Source: Mansonella perstans (Eukaryota > Nematoda > Chromadorea > Rhabditida > Onchocercidae). From it: 53,071 nt of DNA. Shown one piece after another: positions 32,787 to 46,500 of the stretch (the stretch's first letter is position 1; every line of letters starts with the position of its first letter). The notes beneath the pieces were generated by a model that made no database searches, was not told the DNA's origin, and saw only the letters and a list, made by a program, of their open reading frames with translations. The stretch is taken from the NCBI GenBank assembly GCA_037074765.1, contig JBAMDO010000295.1, positions 1-53,071 on the forward strand. The letters are read 5' to 3'. Both the position numbers and the translations under genes were made by a program.

Positions 32787-34711
32787 TTAATCATTGGGAT
32801 AAACTTTCTTGTGCCATGGTCGAGATGTGTAATGCTTTCCGTCGAATGCTTCAAAATAATTCTTAATCAGTGGATGAAAGACCTAAAAATAGTATTGGTG
32901 AATGACAGACCAAAAAAATAAAATTTAAAACTCTTTCAAAAAAAATCTGTGAAATTCCCAGGAAAAAAAATCTAAACTTTCCTGTGTTTAAAATTTCTGC
33001 TATTTAGTAAACTAAAAAGAAAAAACAATCGATCGAAAGATAAGACATTTTTTCAGCAATCAATGATTAAAAAGAAACATGAATTGTCCAATCTTAGAGT
33101 TGCCCCATTTTAAGCCATTAATAATACATTTTATTAATAAGGAAGGGAAAACCCCATTAATATGGGATGATGACAATATATTCAGGACTTCAAACTTCAA
33201 TGTCCATTCAATTTTTTTTTCCTAACGATTAATTAATTCATTCACGCATATGGTACGTCTCGCCACTCATTCTCTTTTCTAAAAAGATTTTAAAAAGATT
33301 AAAACTTCGAACCATTCCACAAATTATCCCAAACAGTAAAGTCATAGAACTTGTAATCCTGTAATACTTTTTCGTACTAGAGTTCCGGAAAAACATGTGC
33401 AAATCCACAAATACTATTTACAACTGCCTCATACTAATAATATCATTTGAAAAAAGAATGAAAACCATACCCTCCCTTCTCCGAGTTCGATATTCTCTTC
33501 AACAACATAAGCCAATTGTGGAATTAATCTATCCCTGGTATCAATTATTACAGAATAATTCGGCATTTCTGACCATTCCTATAAGAAGAATCATTCATAA
33601 GCAAATAAAACCAAAATACCAAAAATTATTCGAAAATGTAGCTCGAAAATCGAGACAAAGAATTGGCAACAGCTACGCAATGACAAAACCACTCAAACAA
33701 CCACTATAAAGAAAAACTTGGAAAATATTAGTAAAGAATTGGTAGGTAGAATGGTAAAACAATCTGTTAATTTGAAAGCATAAGTTGAGCCGATAATTTT
33801 TCGCCCCATTTTTCACCTACTTTTCGGCCTTTATGTGTTTTATCAAGCCAACTTTTGGGTGCAACTGCTTTTTCATCCCAGCCAATGATAACACCTCGAT
33901 ATCCATGAATTTTATGCCGAACTACATTCCCAACACGATATTTTATATGAGGTGGTCGTGGATCTCGTGGTTCAAGAGAACCTGAAAATAAGATTGATAT
34001 ATTAGAATGATTATATTTTTATTATATTTTTTGTAAAGTTTAAACATGCACTATTACAGGATCCATTATAACAGTAATATCGTTCGAAATTGTATTACAC
34101 AATCGCCCCCGATTATACTGATCCGTGACCAGCACGTATCAATCCTGGAATATGCTACTACGTTTCGAAATGGGGTAATTCCCCAATAAAATTACCTCCA
34201 AAATATTTCGTTTCTTTTTCGTCTTCTGATGTATCAACCATTTCATATACTTCCTCCTTTCTGTTAAAAAATAATCGAGAGAAATGTGATAATGATTTCC
34301 TCAGTCTGAAAAAAAAAGAAGATAAAGTAACAATGCAAATATGGCAAAAACACAAATAAATTGTGTGTGCTTCATGACAAATTGAATTACAAAGGTACTG
34401 TTCGTTTTTTTTTTTTTTTTTTTTTTAAACTGCTAAATTAAAAAAAAAAAAAAAACAATTGCAACTGCAAATGGCAATATCAATTAGCAAGTGAAATTAA
34501 ATTTACAGCGCATGCCTAAAATTGAAATTAAAACAGAATTTGATATTTAAAATTTAGTAAACTGACAAGTAAAATTAACATTTTGGAAAAATCAAGCTTA
34601 CTTGTGCAAGTGATATCTGACATCAGATGCTGACGATGGTGACAAAAGGAATTGCAAAGGTACAGCAACAAATATAGCGAAAAAAATAATCAGTGGCGTA
34701 TATTCCACCAT
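32787..34711 (-). CDS. Membrane-anchored HspQ/YccV-like (hemimethylated-DNA-binding fold) domain protein, 5 exons
   Basis: Exons: 34711-34602, 34305-34196, 33981-33821, 33578-33471, 32882-32787. Phases agree and give 585 nt, 194 residues, ending TAA. The N-terminus MVEYTPLIIFFAIFVAVPLQ is one hydrophobic segment, a probable signal anchor, followed by a basic then acidic linker. From about residue 80 the sequence YRVGNVVRHKIHGYRGVIIG WDE, then PNYSVIIDTRDR, AYVVEENIEL, and HPLIKNYFEAFDGKHY..YP fits the YccV/HspQ domain, also found in FBXO21 and POLDIP2. The F-box part of FBXO21 is absent. In bacteria HspQ modulates Lon protease; the function here is unknown. A TTTCAG acceptor 32 nt upstream of the ATG (exon edge 34743) could receive SL1. 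The third donor (AAAA|GTAGGT) was chosen for phase. Confidence 0.82.
34405..34455 (+). repeat. Poly(T)-poly(A) hairpin-forming run in an intron
   Basis: Twenty-two T (34405-34426) are followed after 13 bases by 16 A (34440-34455). The pair could form an intronic stem-loop. Confidence 0.7.
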
Positions 34712-36623
34712 TGTCCGACTAACATGACCGTAATTCAAAAGAACTGAAATTAAAAAGCACCAAATTCTAAAATTAAAACCGAACTGCATAATGAACATTT
34801 AAAAAATTCTCATTTTATGCCAATACGAAATCATAACGGCGAAGAAACTACACATAGGAAATTAATGAAAACTGAATCATCCAGCAAGCCATAATTTGAG
34901 TTTAGATTGTGTAATTTCAAAACGAATTGAGAAATTAAAATTTAACACTAATAAAAAGCAAGTCACAGTCAAAATGATTTCTGATAATACTGGTGCAGAA
35001 TTCACCAACATAAATTAATTTGCGTAACATTCTGAGTTTCAGGAAATTAAATCAATATTTCAGAAACTAAAACAAAATAAACAAACGAAGAAAAAAAAAA
35101 CCTGATGCTTGTTACCAACAAATGAAATGAACATTAAATTTCATTTCTTCTTTACAAAATATATATATATTCACACTCGAAATCCCATAAAACGAGATTT
35201 GTTGGTAACTTCAAATTCGCCAAATATTATCCTTTAAAGAAAAATTATAATTTTTCGCATGTACATTTCTTCGAATGCATTTAAGACCGAGAAATTCCAG
35301 ACAACTCAAAGTTCAATCAATAACACATAATATTAATGCTCAAAATGATATTTCTGGAAAATAAATTTCCAATCTGGCCTCACTGCTTTAAATTTATCAA
35401 TCTAAAACAATATTCAGCAGTTAATATTTCATTTTTTCCATTAAGCTTAAAGAATGAAAAAGGATATTTCAGAAATCTCTTACGTAAAAATAACCAAAAT
35501 ACGTGGGAGAAATAACAACTAAAGGCGGGCCTATCACAGCAAATGCAACGTCATCATTAAACGATTATGGTTACATACAAATGTAAATAAATCAGAAAAC
35601 AAAAAAATAATAGTGATAAAATTATTATGTGGTATAAATTTAAATTGCATAAAACATTTTTTTATACTACATTTAGAAATTTTTTAAAAACATCAAAGAA
35701 ATTAAAATTAAAATTGAAATTTTTTAAAAATCTCCAAAATCTTATACCCATCTGGTAAAAATTTAGAAATATTCCATCTCGCGTCACTATTTACCAGATG
35801 GTAAAATATAACTTCGGGCTTTGAGTTAAAATTACACTTTGCTAAAATTAAACTTAACAACATGATTTCTTGAAATTCCTCAATAGCTGTCAGGATGTGA
35901 ATCTCCATCGCCATATATATATACATGTCAACTTACGTAAGTGTAGCTCCGTCATATTAAACGTTGGTTTATGTTAGCAATGAATTCATCAATATTACGC
36001 AAAAGATCAAGTTTAACATGTAATTCAACCTAGGCAGGCCTATTAGGTTTATGCTTTTAATTTTTTTTTCTTACAGAAATGTTAGTAAAATTTTATTAAT
36101 ACTGGCACTCTCTTCTATTTCTTTTTAAAACTTTTTTTTCACATATTTTAAAATTCAAACACCAAAAGAATATTTTTATGGATAAGTTAAAACTGATTAA
36201 TCAGTTATGTATATTTGACAAAAATTGAACAGTGATTAAAAGCAATTACTTATGGAATTAAATTGTAAACGTAGTATATGATCAAGAATTTGACCGATAA
36301 CTGTAATCATTTAAGTTTTGAAAAGATAATATAAACCGGATGAACTGTAAATCTTAGTAAGAATGATAAGATTCTTATGTTGACAATAATTGATTTTAAT
36401 TATTTATCATCTTTATTGACAGTTAATTGATAATTAATTACTTAATGCATCCTTTGTAAATCTATCAGATGGCCGTTGTTTCATTTCACGATTTCATTGC
36501 TACCATTCTATGCTTTAAATAGAGAATAACTATTTTTCATTAGCTGATTCTGATATTTCTAATTTTCTACACTTATGAAATTTCATATTGTTTTTTTCTT
36601 TTTTTTTTTTTTTCATTTCAGTA
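34712..36623. promoter_or_regulatory. Divergent intergenic/promoter region
   Basis: The YccV-domain gene (minus) and the helical-repeat gene (plus) start 1.9 kb apart, head to head, so their promoters or outrons share this interval. A poly(T) plus TTTCATTTCAG acceptor ends at 36621. No TATA or known factor site is convincing, and I see no exon in it. Confidence 0.4.
36611..36621 (+). promoter_or_regulatory. Likely SL trans-splice acceptor
   Basis: TTTCATTTCAG follows a long T run and lies two bases before the start codon at 36624. No upstream coding exon is evident. This is the classic nematode outron acceptor layout and supports the chosen start. Confidence 0.6.
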
Positions 36624-38438
36624 ATGAATCGAATTAATTGTTTACTTTGTCAATGTCGTATACTGCGGATTAAATGGAATGAAGAACGATTATTAAGAAC
36701 TGCTATAGTACCATCGTCTGATTCGATGAATGTCGTAAAATTACGTTCAAATCGTTATAATAATTTGTCTTTATCATATTCACTTATCAAAGATAAAAGT
36801 TGGAAAGAGAAATTGGAATATGCTGCTGCTTGCTATCAAGCTGTACGTATGTATCTTTTTATTTTTTTTCAGTTCATATAATTAAAAGTTTGACCTTCGT
36901 GACACATATTAGTTGTTGCTTTTGATAAAGAAAAATTTTATTCTGATGATAGTTCTATTAATTACTATAATCACTGCCGACAATGTATAAAATGGAATAT
37001 CTAACTTTTAGGGGAATCTAATCATATAATTTGAAGTTTTTAATTATTACTCGAAAGTTTGCTGTAAAATTTTCGTTTCAGTTCGAATGATTTTAATATC
37101 GCAATGTTTTAGTATCGTAATGCATTTCAATATTTTAATATCGTAATGTCTTTTTTGTTTTACTTTATTTTTTTTTTAGAATACTGATGACGCATTAAAT
37201 GCTGTTGTTTCGCTTGCTCGAGAAGATTGCGAAAAGGGGACGAGTACAGCCAATCGTTTACTTTATTTAGCCATGGATATGGCTTTGAATCAAGTTAGAT
37301 CATTTATAAAGATTTTATTCAATAAACATCTTTTGTGTATCTTGTTGCTTTTTAAGCAGTTTTGGAAATTTGTCTACCATTATCGATTGCATCAAATCTA
37401 GAAATTTTTTGTGATACTTTATAGTTACACTTTGTAAGCACAGAATATTGAATGTTTCAGGGTCGCATTGATTTAGCTGAAGAAATGTACAAATTGTTGC
37501 CTCGACGTGTTCATGTATTAGCTACCAGTTTGAAAGTTCGTTTTTTCGTTCAACAAAAGCGATTTTGGGATGCATTGCATGAGGTAGAAAAGGTGTTAAA
37601 TGCAGATACTGCAAACCTGGATGTGTCAACGAAGATCTCGAAATCTGCAATGGACGAATTTTACAAAGCAGTTTCCAGTTCTGACAGTGCAGTCGATGAG
37701 GTTAAATAACTATTCAAAAATTGCAGTTTATAAAGTTTTAGTTGCAAGACGATTGATTCACCGAATTTTTATAGTTTTTCTTTTACTTTTAGCAATAATT
37801 AAGCGATTATTTGATCGTTTTTTCACTTGTATAGTTATTTACTATCTTAGTTTGATTTTTATTATAAAGCATGTGTTTTTCTCCACTTTCCTGCGCTTTT
37901 TAGGGATTTTAATTTATTTGGTATTTTAATTTTTTTTTAATTTAATTCAATTGGATGAATTCAAGGTAACAGTCATAGTTTGTTTTGAAAGTGTTTGTAC
38001 AATGTTACATTTGTTACTCGATATATAGTGAAATTTCGGAATGAATTTTACGATCTTCATTGATTCACCAGTCGTATAGTTTTGTTTTTAATTTAATTCG
38101 AATCAAACAGTCAAATTTTAAGTTTAGAAAACTTAAGTTATCTTTCAGTTAGGCTATTTAATTGTGTAGCTTTGGTGAAATTCAAATCATACGCCTTCTC
38201 AATGCATCAATTTTTAAAATTTCCACAGAAATATACAGTATTTCAGGCGAAAAAATTATTTACGCTACAGAGGCTACTCAGCAAATATAATAGACGTACA
38301 ACGAAAACGTTACGTGAATTACTGCTATCTGACATGTATATCCTGTCCGGAAAAAGTTCCTTGAGAAGCAATTTGAAAATTGATGATAGGATATTGGACA
38401 AAATTATTAAACAAGCTCCGGAGGTCCTTACGCAGTAA
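36624..38438 (+). CDS. Probable mitochondrial helical-repeat (PPR/TPR-like) protein, 4 exons, possibly PTCD2-related
   Basis: Exons: 36624-36842, 37180-37293, 37461-37700, 38247-38438. All junctions are phase 0 with GT..AG introns, giving 765 nt, 254 residues. The N-terminus MNRINCLLCQCRILRIKWNE is basic and hydroxyl-containing with few acids, like a mitochondrial presequence. It is followed by VVKLRSNRYNNLSLSY. The middle (ANRLLYLAMDMALNQGRIDL..., LPRRVHVLATSLKVRFFVQQ) reads as paired helices of TPR/PPR type. The layout and the AMDMALNQ motif recall vertebrate PTCD2, a mitochondrial RNA-processing factor, but the match is weak by eye and the protein is shorter, so no symbol is given. The stop codon overlaps AATAAA (38437-38442). 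Confidence 0.75.
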
Positions 38439-38442
38439 TAAA
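38437..38442 (+). terminator. Polyadenylation signal overlapping the stop codon
   Basis: AATAAA starts at the second base of the TAA stop (38436-38438), which implies a very short 3' UTR if used. Confidence 0.5.
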
Positions 38443-40592
38443 GCAATTCTTGATCAGAGTTTTTTGTAACGCACTGTAATTTTACATTTTTGATTTGTTA
38501 AAGATGTAATCTATTTAAGATTTGCAATGGTGGCATTTTTCTGGAACTAACCCGGTTAATTACCTAAATTAGATATGTTGAGATTAAATTCCATTTCATT
38601 TCATTTTAATTTCCAGCAAAAACTATCGAGCAAGTGTGGAAATATGCCAGTAACGTTTTATGACCACAGTATATTAGGCATTGTTTTCGTATTCTTCCCA
38701 GTCTTCTGTGATTTTGAACATCGTTCGATAATTACTATTTTTTATTGTCATTGAGTATAATAATTATAATTAAATAATTAAATTTTTAAAAGTGAGTTTC
38801 TTTTTTTTTACTTTTGCTATATCTTAAGATCGTAATCATGCCATTTACTAAATTTGACGTATTTCCGATTTGATGAATTTGATAATTCCTAACATAATGT
38901 GAAACAATTGTACTTAATCGATAATTCCATCAAGATAATTAGGTCAGAATTTAATCGGTTAATACCATTTAGTACCCGAAAAATGCCAATGGAATGAACA
39001 TGTTGTTGTGAGATGCGGAAAAATCAGATTATACATCCTTTAGCAAAAGGTTAAAAAGGAATGAATAGATAGATTGATGAGGAAAAAGGTGGAACTTCTT
39101 ATCAATATAACCTATAATCATCATAAGATTTCAAGATACTTACCAATCATTCTAGTTTTGACGGCCGAATTTTTGATGTGTGAGTGTGTGTATATATATA
39201 TATATATGTGTATACGAGAATTGACCCTGCTGTTTGAGTTGCATCAAAGTTCAACCAAGTGGAATAAAAAGTAATTAGAGAAGATTGTTGAATCGGCATA
39301 ATATAATCCAATATGGGGAAATCCATAAGCTTTCTGGGACGGGGGATTTAGCAAAATGATGTAGATAAAACCACCAGAAAGATGGAATAGGAATAGATTT
39401 AAAATACCATTTCAAATAAGTAAGTAATGAAAGAAAAAAAAGATGAAAGAATGCCGCTTATAGAATTTATCAAGAAGAAAAAAGAGAGGCGTTGATATCT
39501 AGAATATTCAGAATTTTCTTTTTTTTTTTGTTGAATCAGTTATGATTAAAAGAATCGCTATTGCTTGGCTGAAAGTGATGAAAACAGTTTTAACCTAAAA
39601 CTACTTATTATCGGATAGACAAGATGGAAAGTACCATCTGTTTTTTTATCACTATATCTAACAATATTTTCAAGGATTCCTCTCTCCCTCTTTCTCTCTT
39701 TCTCTGTCTTTCTCTCTCTCTGTTTTTATTTTTCATTAGCGGGGTTTTGATTAAAAACAATAATAAATCCATTGGTGTCCTTATGTTTGCACCTGTATAT
39801 ATATGTATTGAATTTAAGTAGTACATAAATTTACTATTTAATTATTAAATATATAATAAAATAATACAATGTAAAAAAAAAATATAAGAAATTTTAAAAA
39901 AAAAAAAAATCAAATGATATGGAATTCATAAATGAAATAATTACTCATAACGAGATTAATTAAATGAAAAGGAAATAAAATCACAATTATAGCCAATATT
40001 TTCTTCTCTTTCAAATATCTATTTACTAATATAACTAAAAAATGAAATAATGAAAGAATAAATTGATTAGAAATGAAATTAATATGTAAATAAATTTCTA
40101 TTCCAAACAATTCCATGCAGCATAAAATTTGTCATAGTATATTTTAACTGCAATAATACAGCATCGACTCATTTACGGTCCATTTAGAACTATCTATTCA
40201 TAGGTACGAGAGGTTATTATATTTACCTAAAGTACACATATACAAAAATATATATATATACATATTAGGATATACACACATACATGCACACACACACACA
40301 CATACACATACATGCATATATATATGTATGTTTAAATATACATCAACTTGTTCTATTTTGTCATTTAGTTTATTATCTTAAGATGTTTTAACTATTCAAT
40401 AATTGCTAAAATACATTTACAGCAATCCCACCTGTTGCTACACTAACAAATAATATCATCGTATCCATTTTAGCCATTTTATTTTGTTCAATAACAAATA
40501 TGATTTATGTGGATGCAAACATTGTTGTTGTTGTTTTTGTGATAGTTTACCAATTAAGATATATTCGGAATAGCATATTAAGATATATAGCA

Positions 40593-40595
<3 letters not shown>

Positions 40596-40658
<63 letters not shown>

Positions 40659-40678
40659 GTGTGTGTGTGTGTGTGTGT
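40596..40678 (+). repeat. (TG)n microsatellite
   Basis: About 40 TG dinucleotides, with one interruption (GTTG) near 40657. Confidence 0.95.
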
Positions 40679-42974
40679 TTATGTTTAAGTTAGCAGTTAA
40701 AGTCATAGTTTTATAATTACACAAATATTTCAATATATGAATTGATTAAAGTCTGATTGCATTTTAATATTTAAATCAAAATATTTTACATATTTTAGGT
40801 TACAACTATTAGTCCTTTTTTTCAGATTTTATTTCAATTTAAAAATTAGGAATAATTTTAAAATGAAAAAATTTTCTATCACTTTGAAACTTTTCATCAT
40901 TCATTTTTGCGATCATTTCATTAATTGCACAAAGAAACGATTCCGTATATTTTCCGGAATTTTTTGTGAATTGGTAAATCTTAATTTTTACAAGCTTACA
41001 TTTTATGGATGAAGTGATTTTGTGATTAAAATTTATTAAAATTTACGAAGGGAAAGTTGTCGAATTATCAACAGTAGATGTCACTTACTAATTACGGTAT
41101 TGCATTAATTTCAAGTAAAACCCTCTTTTTGATTTCGCGATTTCAAGTGCACTGATTGATAAAGTGACTTCAAAATTACAATTATTGTAGATTCGCATCT
41201 TTTATTTTGCACTTGTATAGCAAATTAATTACGATGGATTATTATTATTTGCAAAATAGAAATATTGCTTTAAACAAGAGAGAAAAAAGAAATGTAGAAA
41301 AAATATGAAATGAAATCCGGAAACTATAAATAAATAGCATTGTGGTTTAATGAAACAATTTAACCATAAAACAATTAATTTAATTATGACTGAAGCGAAT
41401 TCTGTTTCCGATACATATTTCAGGCTATTTTGCTTTTTTAAACTTCACTCCAGAATATTAAACAGTATAAATTAAAAAGAGAAAAAAAAAACTCGTACTG
41501 AAATCTTCATGTTATATTACCTGATATGACAACATTGTACAGGATTTATGACTTTCCGGAAAACTATCGCTGTAGGAATTTTGCATACTTCACTCCACTA
41601 CTATCATATTTGAAGTTTTTCTTGTTATTAAAATTTGATCACTGAAATCAATTTATAAGAATAATAAATTACAATGATAACAATAAACACGATTTGTTAT
41701 TGTAACAATAGTATTACTAAACATTTACATAACAATAACAGTAATAGTAATATAGTAATTTACATTATCTCTTTTTTCTCTTCTTATACAATATTTCCAT
41801 CTTTATTATCATTCTTATCATCACCATCATCATCGATGAAATTTCATGTGTATGACAGATTTGATAATATTGCCATTAGAAGGAGCGAATCTTTGCACCG
41901 ATAATCGTCGCCGATTAGTTTTTCGGTTATATGAAGCGTGAATCTTAATTAGGTAAGAAGTCTTCCAAAACCTTTCTCCATCACATCAACATATTTAATG
42001 CACTAATGTTTATTACCCATCACCATGAGAATTTGCATACCAATGAACTAAAATATATATTTGCTATTATTAAATGAATGGAATCCAGCAGACAAAAGAG
42101 AGCAATAATTGCAATAGTAATAATAAATAATTATAATAATAGTTAGTAATAATAATAACAATAATAAAGACGATAATGTATGGAGTAATATGAAAACACT
42201 GATAATTATCATTAAAATTATCAAAAGTAATAAATGAATGCATTAAAAAAACTTTTCATTGGCCCTTAATTTATTGTTGTTGGTTTTTACTTATTTGTTT
42301 GATTACTAATTTTGTAATAAATAAAAATATAAATAAATACGGTAATTAAATGAATAATACGAAATTCGAAATTTCTTAAAATTTTTTACTTCTGTCTTTT
42401 TTGTTCAGATTTAATCAAATATATTAATTCAAATGATTTTTTTTATCGCTCTTTCAATTTTTTTATTTTTACTAACTTAACGTCAATCTTTTTCTGTACA
42501 TACGATACGTGTAATAGTCTGTGGAAATAAATACCAATTATGTCACCAATAATATGTGACAACAGACAATCATCATCATCGTTATCATCACCATCATCGT
42601 CATTATCACCATCAATCAGCATCATCAACATTCAATTGAAATGAGAGGGAAAGAAAAAAGGACGAAAAACAAAGTGAAGAAATAAAATATAAACAAAAAA
42701 AATGTGTGTGTATGCAATGTATGTGTGTGAAAGCAACGAAATAAAGTAAATTCTTAAAAAAGTTTTAAAAGCTAAGAAAAAAATCCCAAAAAAAAATTTC
42801 GTTCAGATTTCAAGAAATTTTCCTTTTCAGTTATGAAAAGCTCGAACATCGATTATTTGCCTTGAAATTTGTGCTACCGTAAACCTACCAAATCATAGAA
42901 AAGACGATTAATATTTTTCCGAATTTTTTCAGATTAAAATTATTCATTTTTTTTGCTAAATCTTTGTTGCCTTT

Positions 42975-43009
42975 CTCTCTTTCTCTCTCTCTCTCTCTCT
43001 TTCTCCCTC
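42975..43009 (+). repeat. (CT)n microsatellite
   Basis: CTCTCTTTCTCTCTCTCTCT-type run, slightly interrupted. Confidence 0.85.
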
Positions 43010-43118
43010 ATCCATATTTTCCAAATTTCTTTATTCAACATTTAAATCAAATTTTCTACACACACATACAAAATATTCCCAGTTTGCTGAAACGGGATGT
43101 TTGCTAAGTTTAGATACG

Positions 43119-43157
43119 TGTCTGTCCGTCCGTCTGTCTGTCTGTCTGTCTGTCTAT
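43119..43157 (+). repeat. (TCTG)n tetranucleotide microsatellite
   Basis: GTCTGTCCGTCCGTCTGTCT and further TCTG units in tandem. Confidence 0.9.
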
Positions 43158-43532
43158 GTGCATGTGCTTATGGGTGTGTCTGTCTGCATTTGTATGCGTT
43201 TGTATACTTATAAATGTACATATATGACAGAGATTAAATGAAAAATGGGCGCTCCAAATGATTTCAAATAACCAATGAATGAATAGCAGTGGGTGGGAAT
43301 GAACGAATAGATGAAGAGATGGGTGTGGTGATTAAGTTTAGCTCTAATTCAGGATGACTGTAGTTCGAGTGGAAGTAGTAAATTAAATGCTGAACAAGTG
43401 GTACTCTTACATACTCCATTCAAATTTTGTGGGACTAAATTTTTTCTATTTTAATTTTTAAATTTTTTCATCAAAAGTTTGCCCAATCATTTTGTGGCAC
43501 ATTGTCATTTGAATGTTACCTTGAAATTTATT

Positions 43533-46500
43533 ATGTCGTCACTTCCATATCCATCATATTACTATACGGCTACTACTGTTTCACCAACATCAACGCATTT
43601 TCGCACATGTTTAACGCAAATGCCAGCATCATCCAGGTGAACAGATGCTTTTTATATTTTATCAATAACACTAAAATGAAACATTGCTATTATTACAATA
43701 TTTTGTATTTAGTTATACCATATAAAAACTACATTAATTAAATATTTTAATTTGAAGACTTATTTATGGAAAATATAATAATTTAAACGTTCATATTTAT
43801 AAAATCATTTGACGAAAATTCCTTTCATTAATTTTGTTTTAATTTCGAAAATTTTAAAAATTAAACGTAAATAAAAGCAAATGAATTCCCTTTTTCTCCA
43901 AACAATTATGTAAATTAATAAAAAAATAAAAAACAAGTTGTTATCATCAAAGAAAAAATAAAATTAAATAATTGTAGACAAAATTTAATTACATTTCATT
44001 TAATTACAAAATTTTAATAAACAAATGAAATGAGAATTTATTGAAAAAATGTTTGAAAATGATAAATTTCTTTTTTCAAACTTTTTTTGCTAATTCTGTT
44101 CATCCTTTGAATGAAAAGAATTAGCGTCATTTTGATATTTTGGTGAATTTTCTAGTCCTATTTTTTTCTTCTCCTTTTCAAGGGAACTTTTATTTACAAA
44201 GCTTCATGGATTTTTGGGAATTTCTTCATTTACAACGCATTTTGACAAGCTTCATAGATTTTTAGGGATTTTTTCCAAATTTGATTTTAACTTTTCATTT
44301 ATGATTTAATGGACAAGAAGTAACTAATGTGATAATTTTTTGGGCAGGATAAGATTTTTCCATTAGCTGTTCATCTTGAAATGCATTTTTTGAAATTCAT
44401 TTCATTTTTATTTTAATGACATTTTCTCTCTCCTGCATTTTGTTCTCATTTATATATTTATATGAAATTTAAGCAGGATAATAAAAATTTTGTCACGAAA
44501 TTATCAATGACTGATGAGATGAAGTTTTGGTAACGAGAATATCATCGAGAAAATATTAAAAGATAAGAGGAGACAATCATGATCATTATCATGACCAAAT
44601 AATAGGTATACGGTAAAGAATTAATCCAAATCAGCAAAAATCAATGTTATATCGATAATTAATTTAGTTGCAAAGCAAAGGATAAAGAATTATTGTTATT
44701 TATGATTTTGTAATCTGCAAAAAAGTTACTGTAAAATTTCAAATTTAATACAAAACGAATTTTTTGATATCAAATTTGATAATTACTATATGAAAAGAAA
44801 TTTTTTTTAATGTAATTGCTTGTAATTTTTTAGTAAATTTTAAAAGCACACTTTGTTTATTGCTTTTATTTGATTTTATGAACAAATTTAAATGATTTTG
44901 AATATGAATCGACTGTCAAATGATTCATCATATAATTGTAATTTGATGTTAATTTAATTTCGGTTAGTTATAATTCATTGGTGAATAATTAAGTTTTTTG
45001 CTTTCACGCAATAATTGCTCACTTTGAAATTTCGAATTTAATTTAAAAAAGATGATAAAATTAACATATGTATTTTATTTTTAATTTTCTCCGTTATACT
45101 TCAATTTAATATTAAATACTGAATCTAACGTAGATAAATCAGATATTTAATTACATTCAATAATAAAATACAAACACTTCTATTTCTATAAATTTTCAAT
45201 TTTCAGTTCAACAGTATCAAATTTTTCCATTGAAAGTATTTTATCTAGACGGGTATCAACACCATCGTTGTCTACTTTACCACTAACAAATGATTTCGCT
45301 ATTGCTGCCGCAGCTGCTGCCACCGTTGCATGGCCCAACATACCACCGCATTTCCCATATCCTCGTTAATTTTCATTTTTGAATTTTCATTTCCAGTATC
45401 ATTAATTAATTATTAAATGGTATAACATAATTTAAGGTACCATTTTTCGCCACTATTTTGTCACAAATCATTTATAACACTCCTGTTTATTAGTTAATAA
45501 TTACTGAATGATATGTAAAAATTTACAAATGATGGATACGACATAAAGCTTTTAGAGAAATAGAGAATTAAATTTCTTTTATAAATTTTAAACTTGTTGC
45601 ATAAGTAGTTAATAATTCTTTAATAATGCTTAGTAATTAATAACAATACGCCTAAAATTTTCAATATCAGATACTTGCTAACAGCACTGATGCATACTCC
45701 TGTAAAAGCATATGCTGTAATTGTATTTTAATTAATTGTGTTAAATGAAATTAACTAAAATGATTCCTTTACCTTAAAAGGAACCGTGTCAGTTAAACCA
45801 AAGCTTAGTAATACCGAAATAAATTAAATAATTAAAATACACAATTGAAGGAAATTGAATTTTTTGGAATAAAATATAGTAGTTTAAACTTATCAGTGCC
45901 GAAATAAATAATTAAAATACGAAATAAAACTCTTTTAGAATAAAATATAGCAGTTTTTTTTTTAATTTGAAAAATAACGCTTCAGATTCCGGTTTTCCGT
46001 ATGTCAATAATGGTTTCATCTCGTCATTTCATCCATTTCATTACGGTGGTAAACGAAAACGACGCCATCGAACAATTTTTAGCGAAGAGCAATTGCAAAT
46101 TTTAGAAAATGCCTTTCAAGGAACTCATTATCCAGATGTAATGTTACGCGAAAAACTTGCCGTACAGTGTGACCTCAAAGAAGAACGGGTAGAGGTAAAA
46201 AGGAAATATTAATTAAATTATTCATCTTAAAGATTTTTCAGTTTCTGAAAACATAAAATACGATTAAAATATTAATACGAATTGCTGTTAACCTTTTTAG
46301 CGTAATTTTCTGTTTGATTCTTTTTTCATTATATTTATTGCATGCATTTTTTTGCACCAATTTTTGCATGTTTTTTTTCTGAACAACTCTGCACATTTGC
46401 AAATGTTTAATTATCTCACTAATTAAATTTTACATCTATATATTAACAATCAATGATTTTTGTAGCACAATATACTTGTTGTCTTGCAAAATCATTTTAC

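Larger units (their letters stand above)
38443..43532. other. Intergenic region with microsatellites, upstream of the goosecoid gene
   Basis: There is no gene signal in this 5.1 kb. It contains TG/TA repeats (39184-39208), a CT-rich run (39676-39722), CA/TA repeats (40235-40325), a long (TG)n (40596-40678), CAT/ATC repeats (42560-42615), a CT run (42975-43009) and (TCTG)n (43119-43157). Regulatory DNA of the homeobox gene is expected here but nothing specific can be named. Confidence 0.55.

Noticed and set aside
40500..40688. Frame encoding a Cys-Val repeat
   Set aside because: It is translation of the (TG)n microsatellite.
41674..41904. Candidate first exon of the goosecoid gene
   Set aside because: Low-complexity Asn/Ser frame ending in a stop with no donor in phase. 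The exon at 43533-43636 fits phase 2 and has a proper donor.
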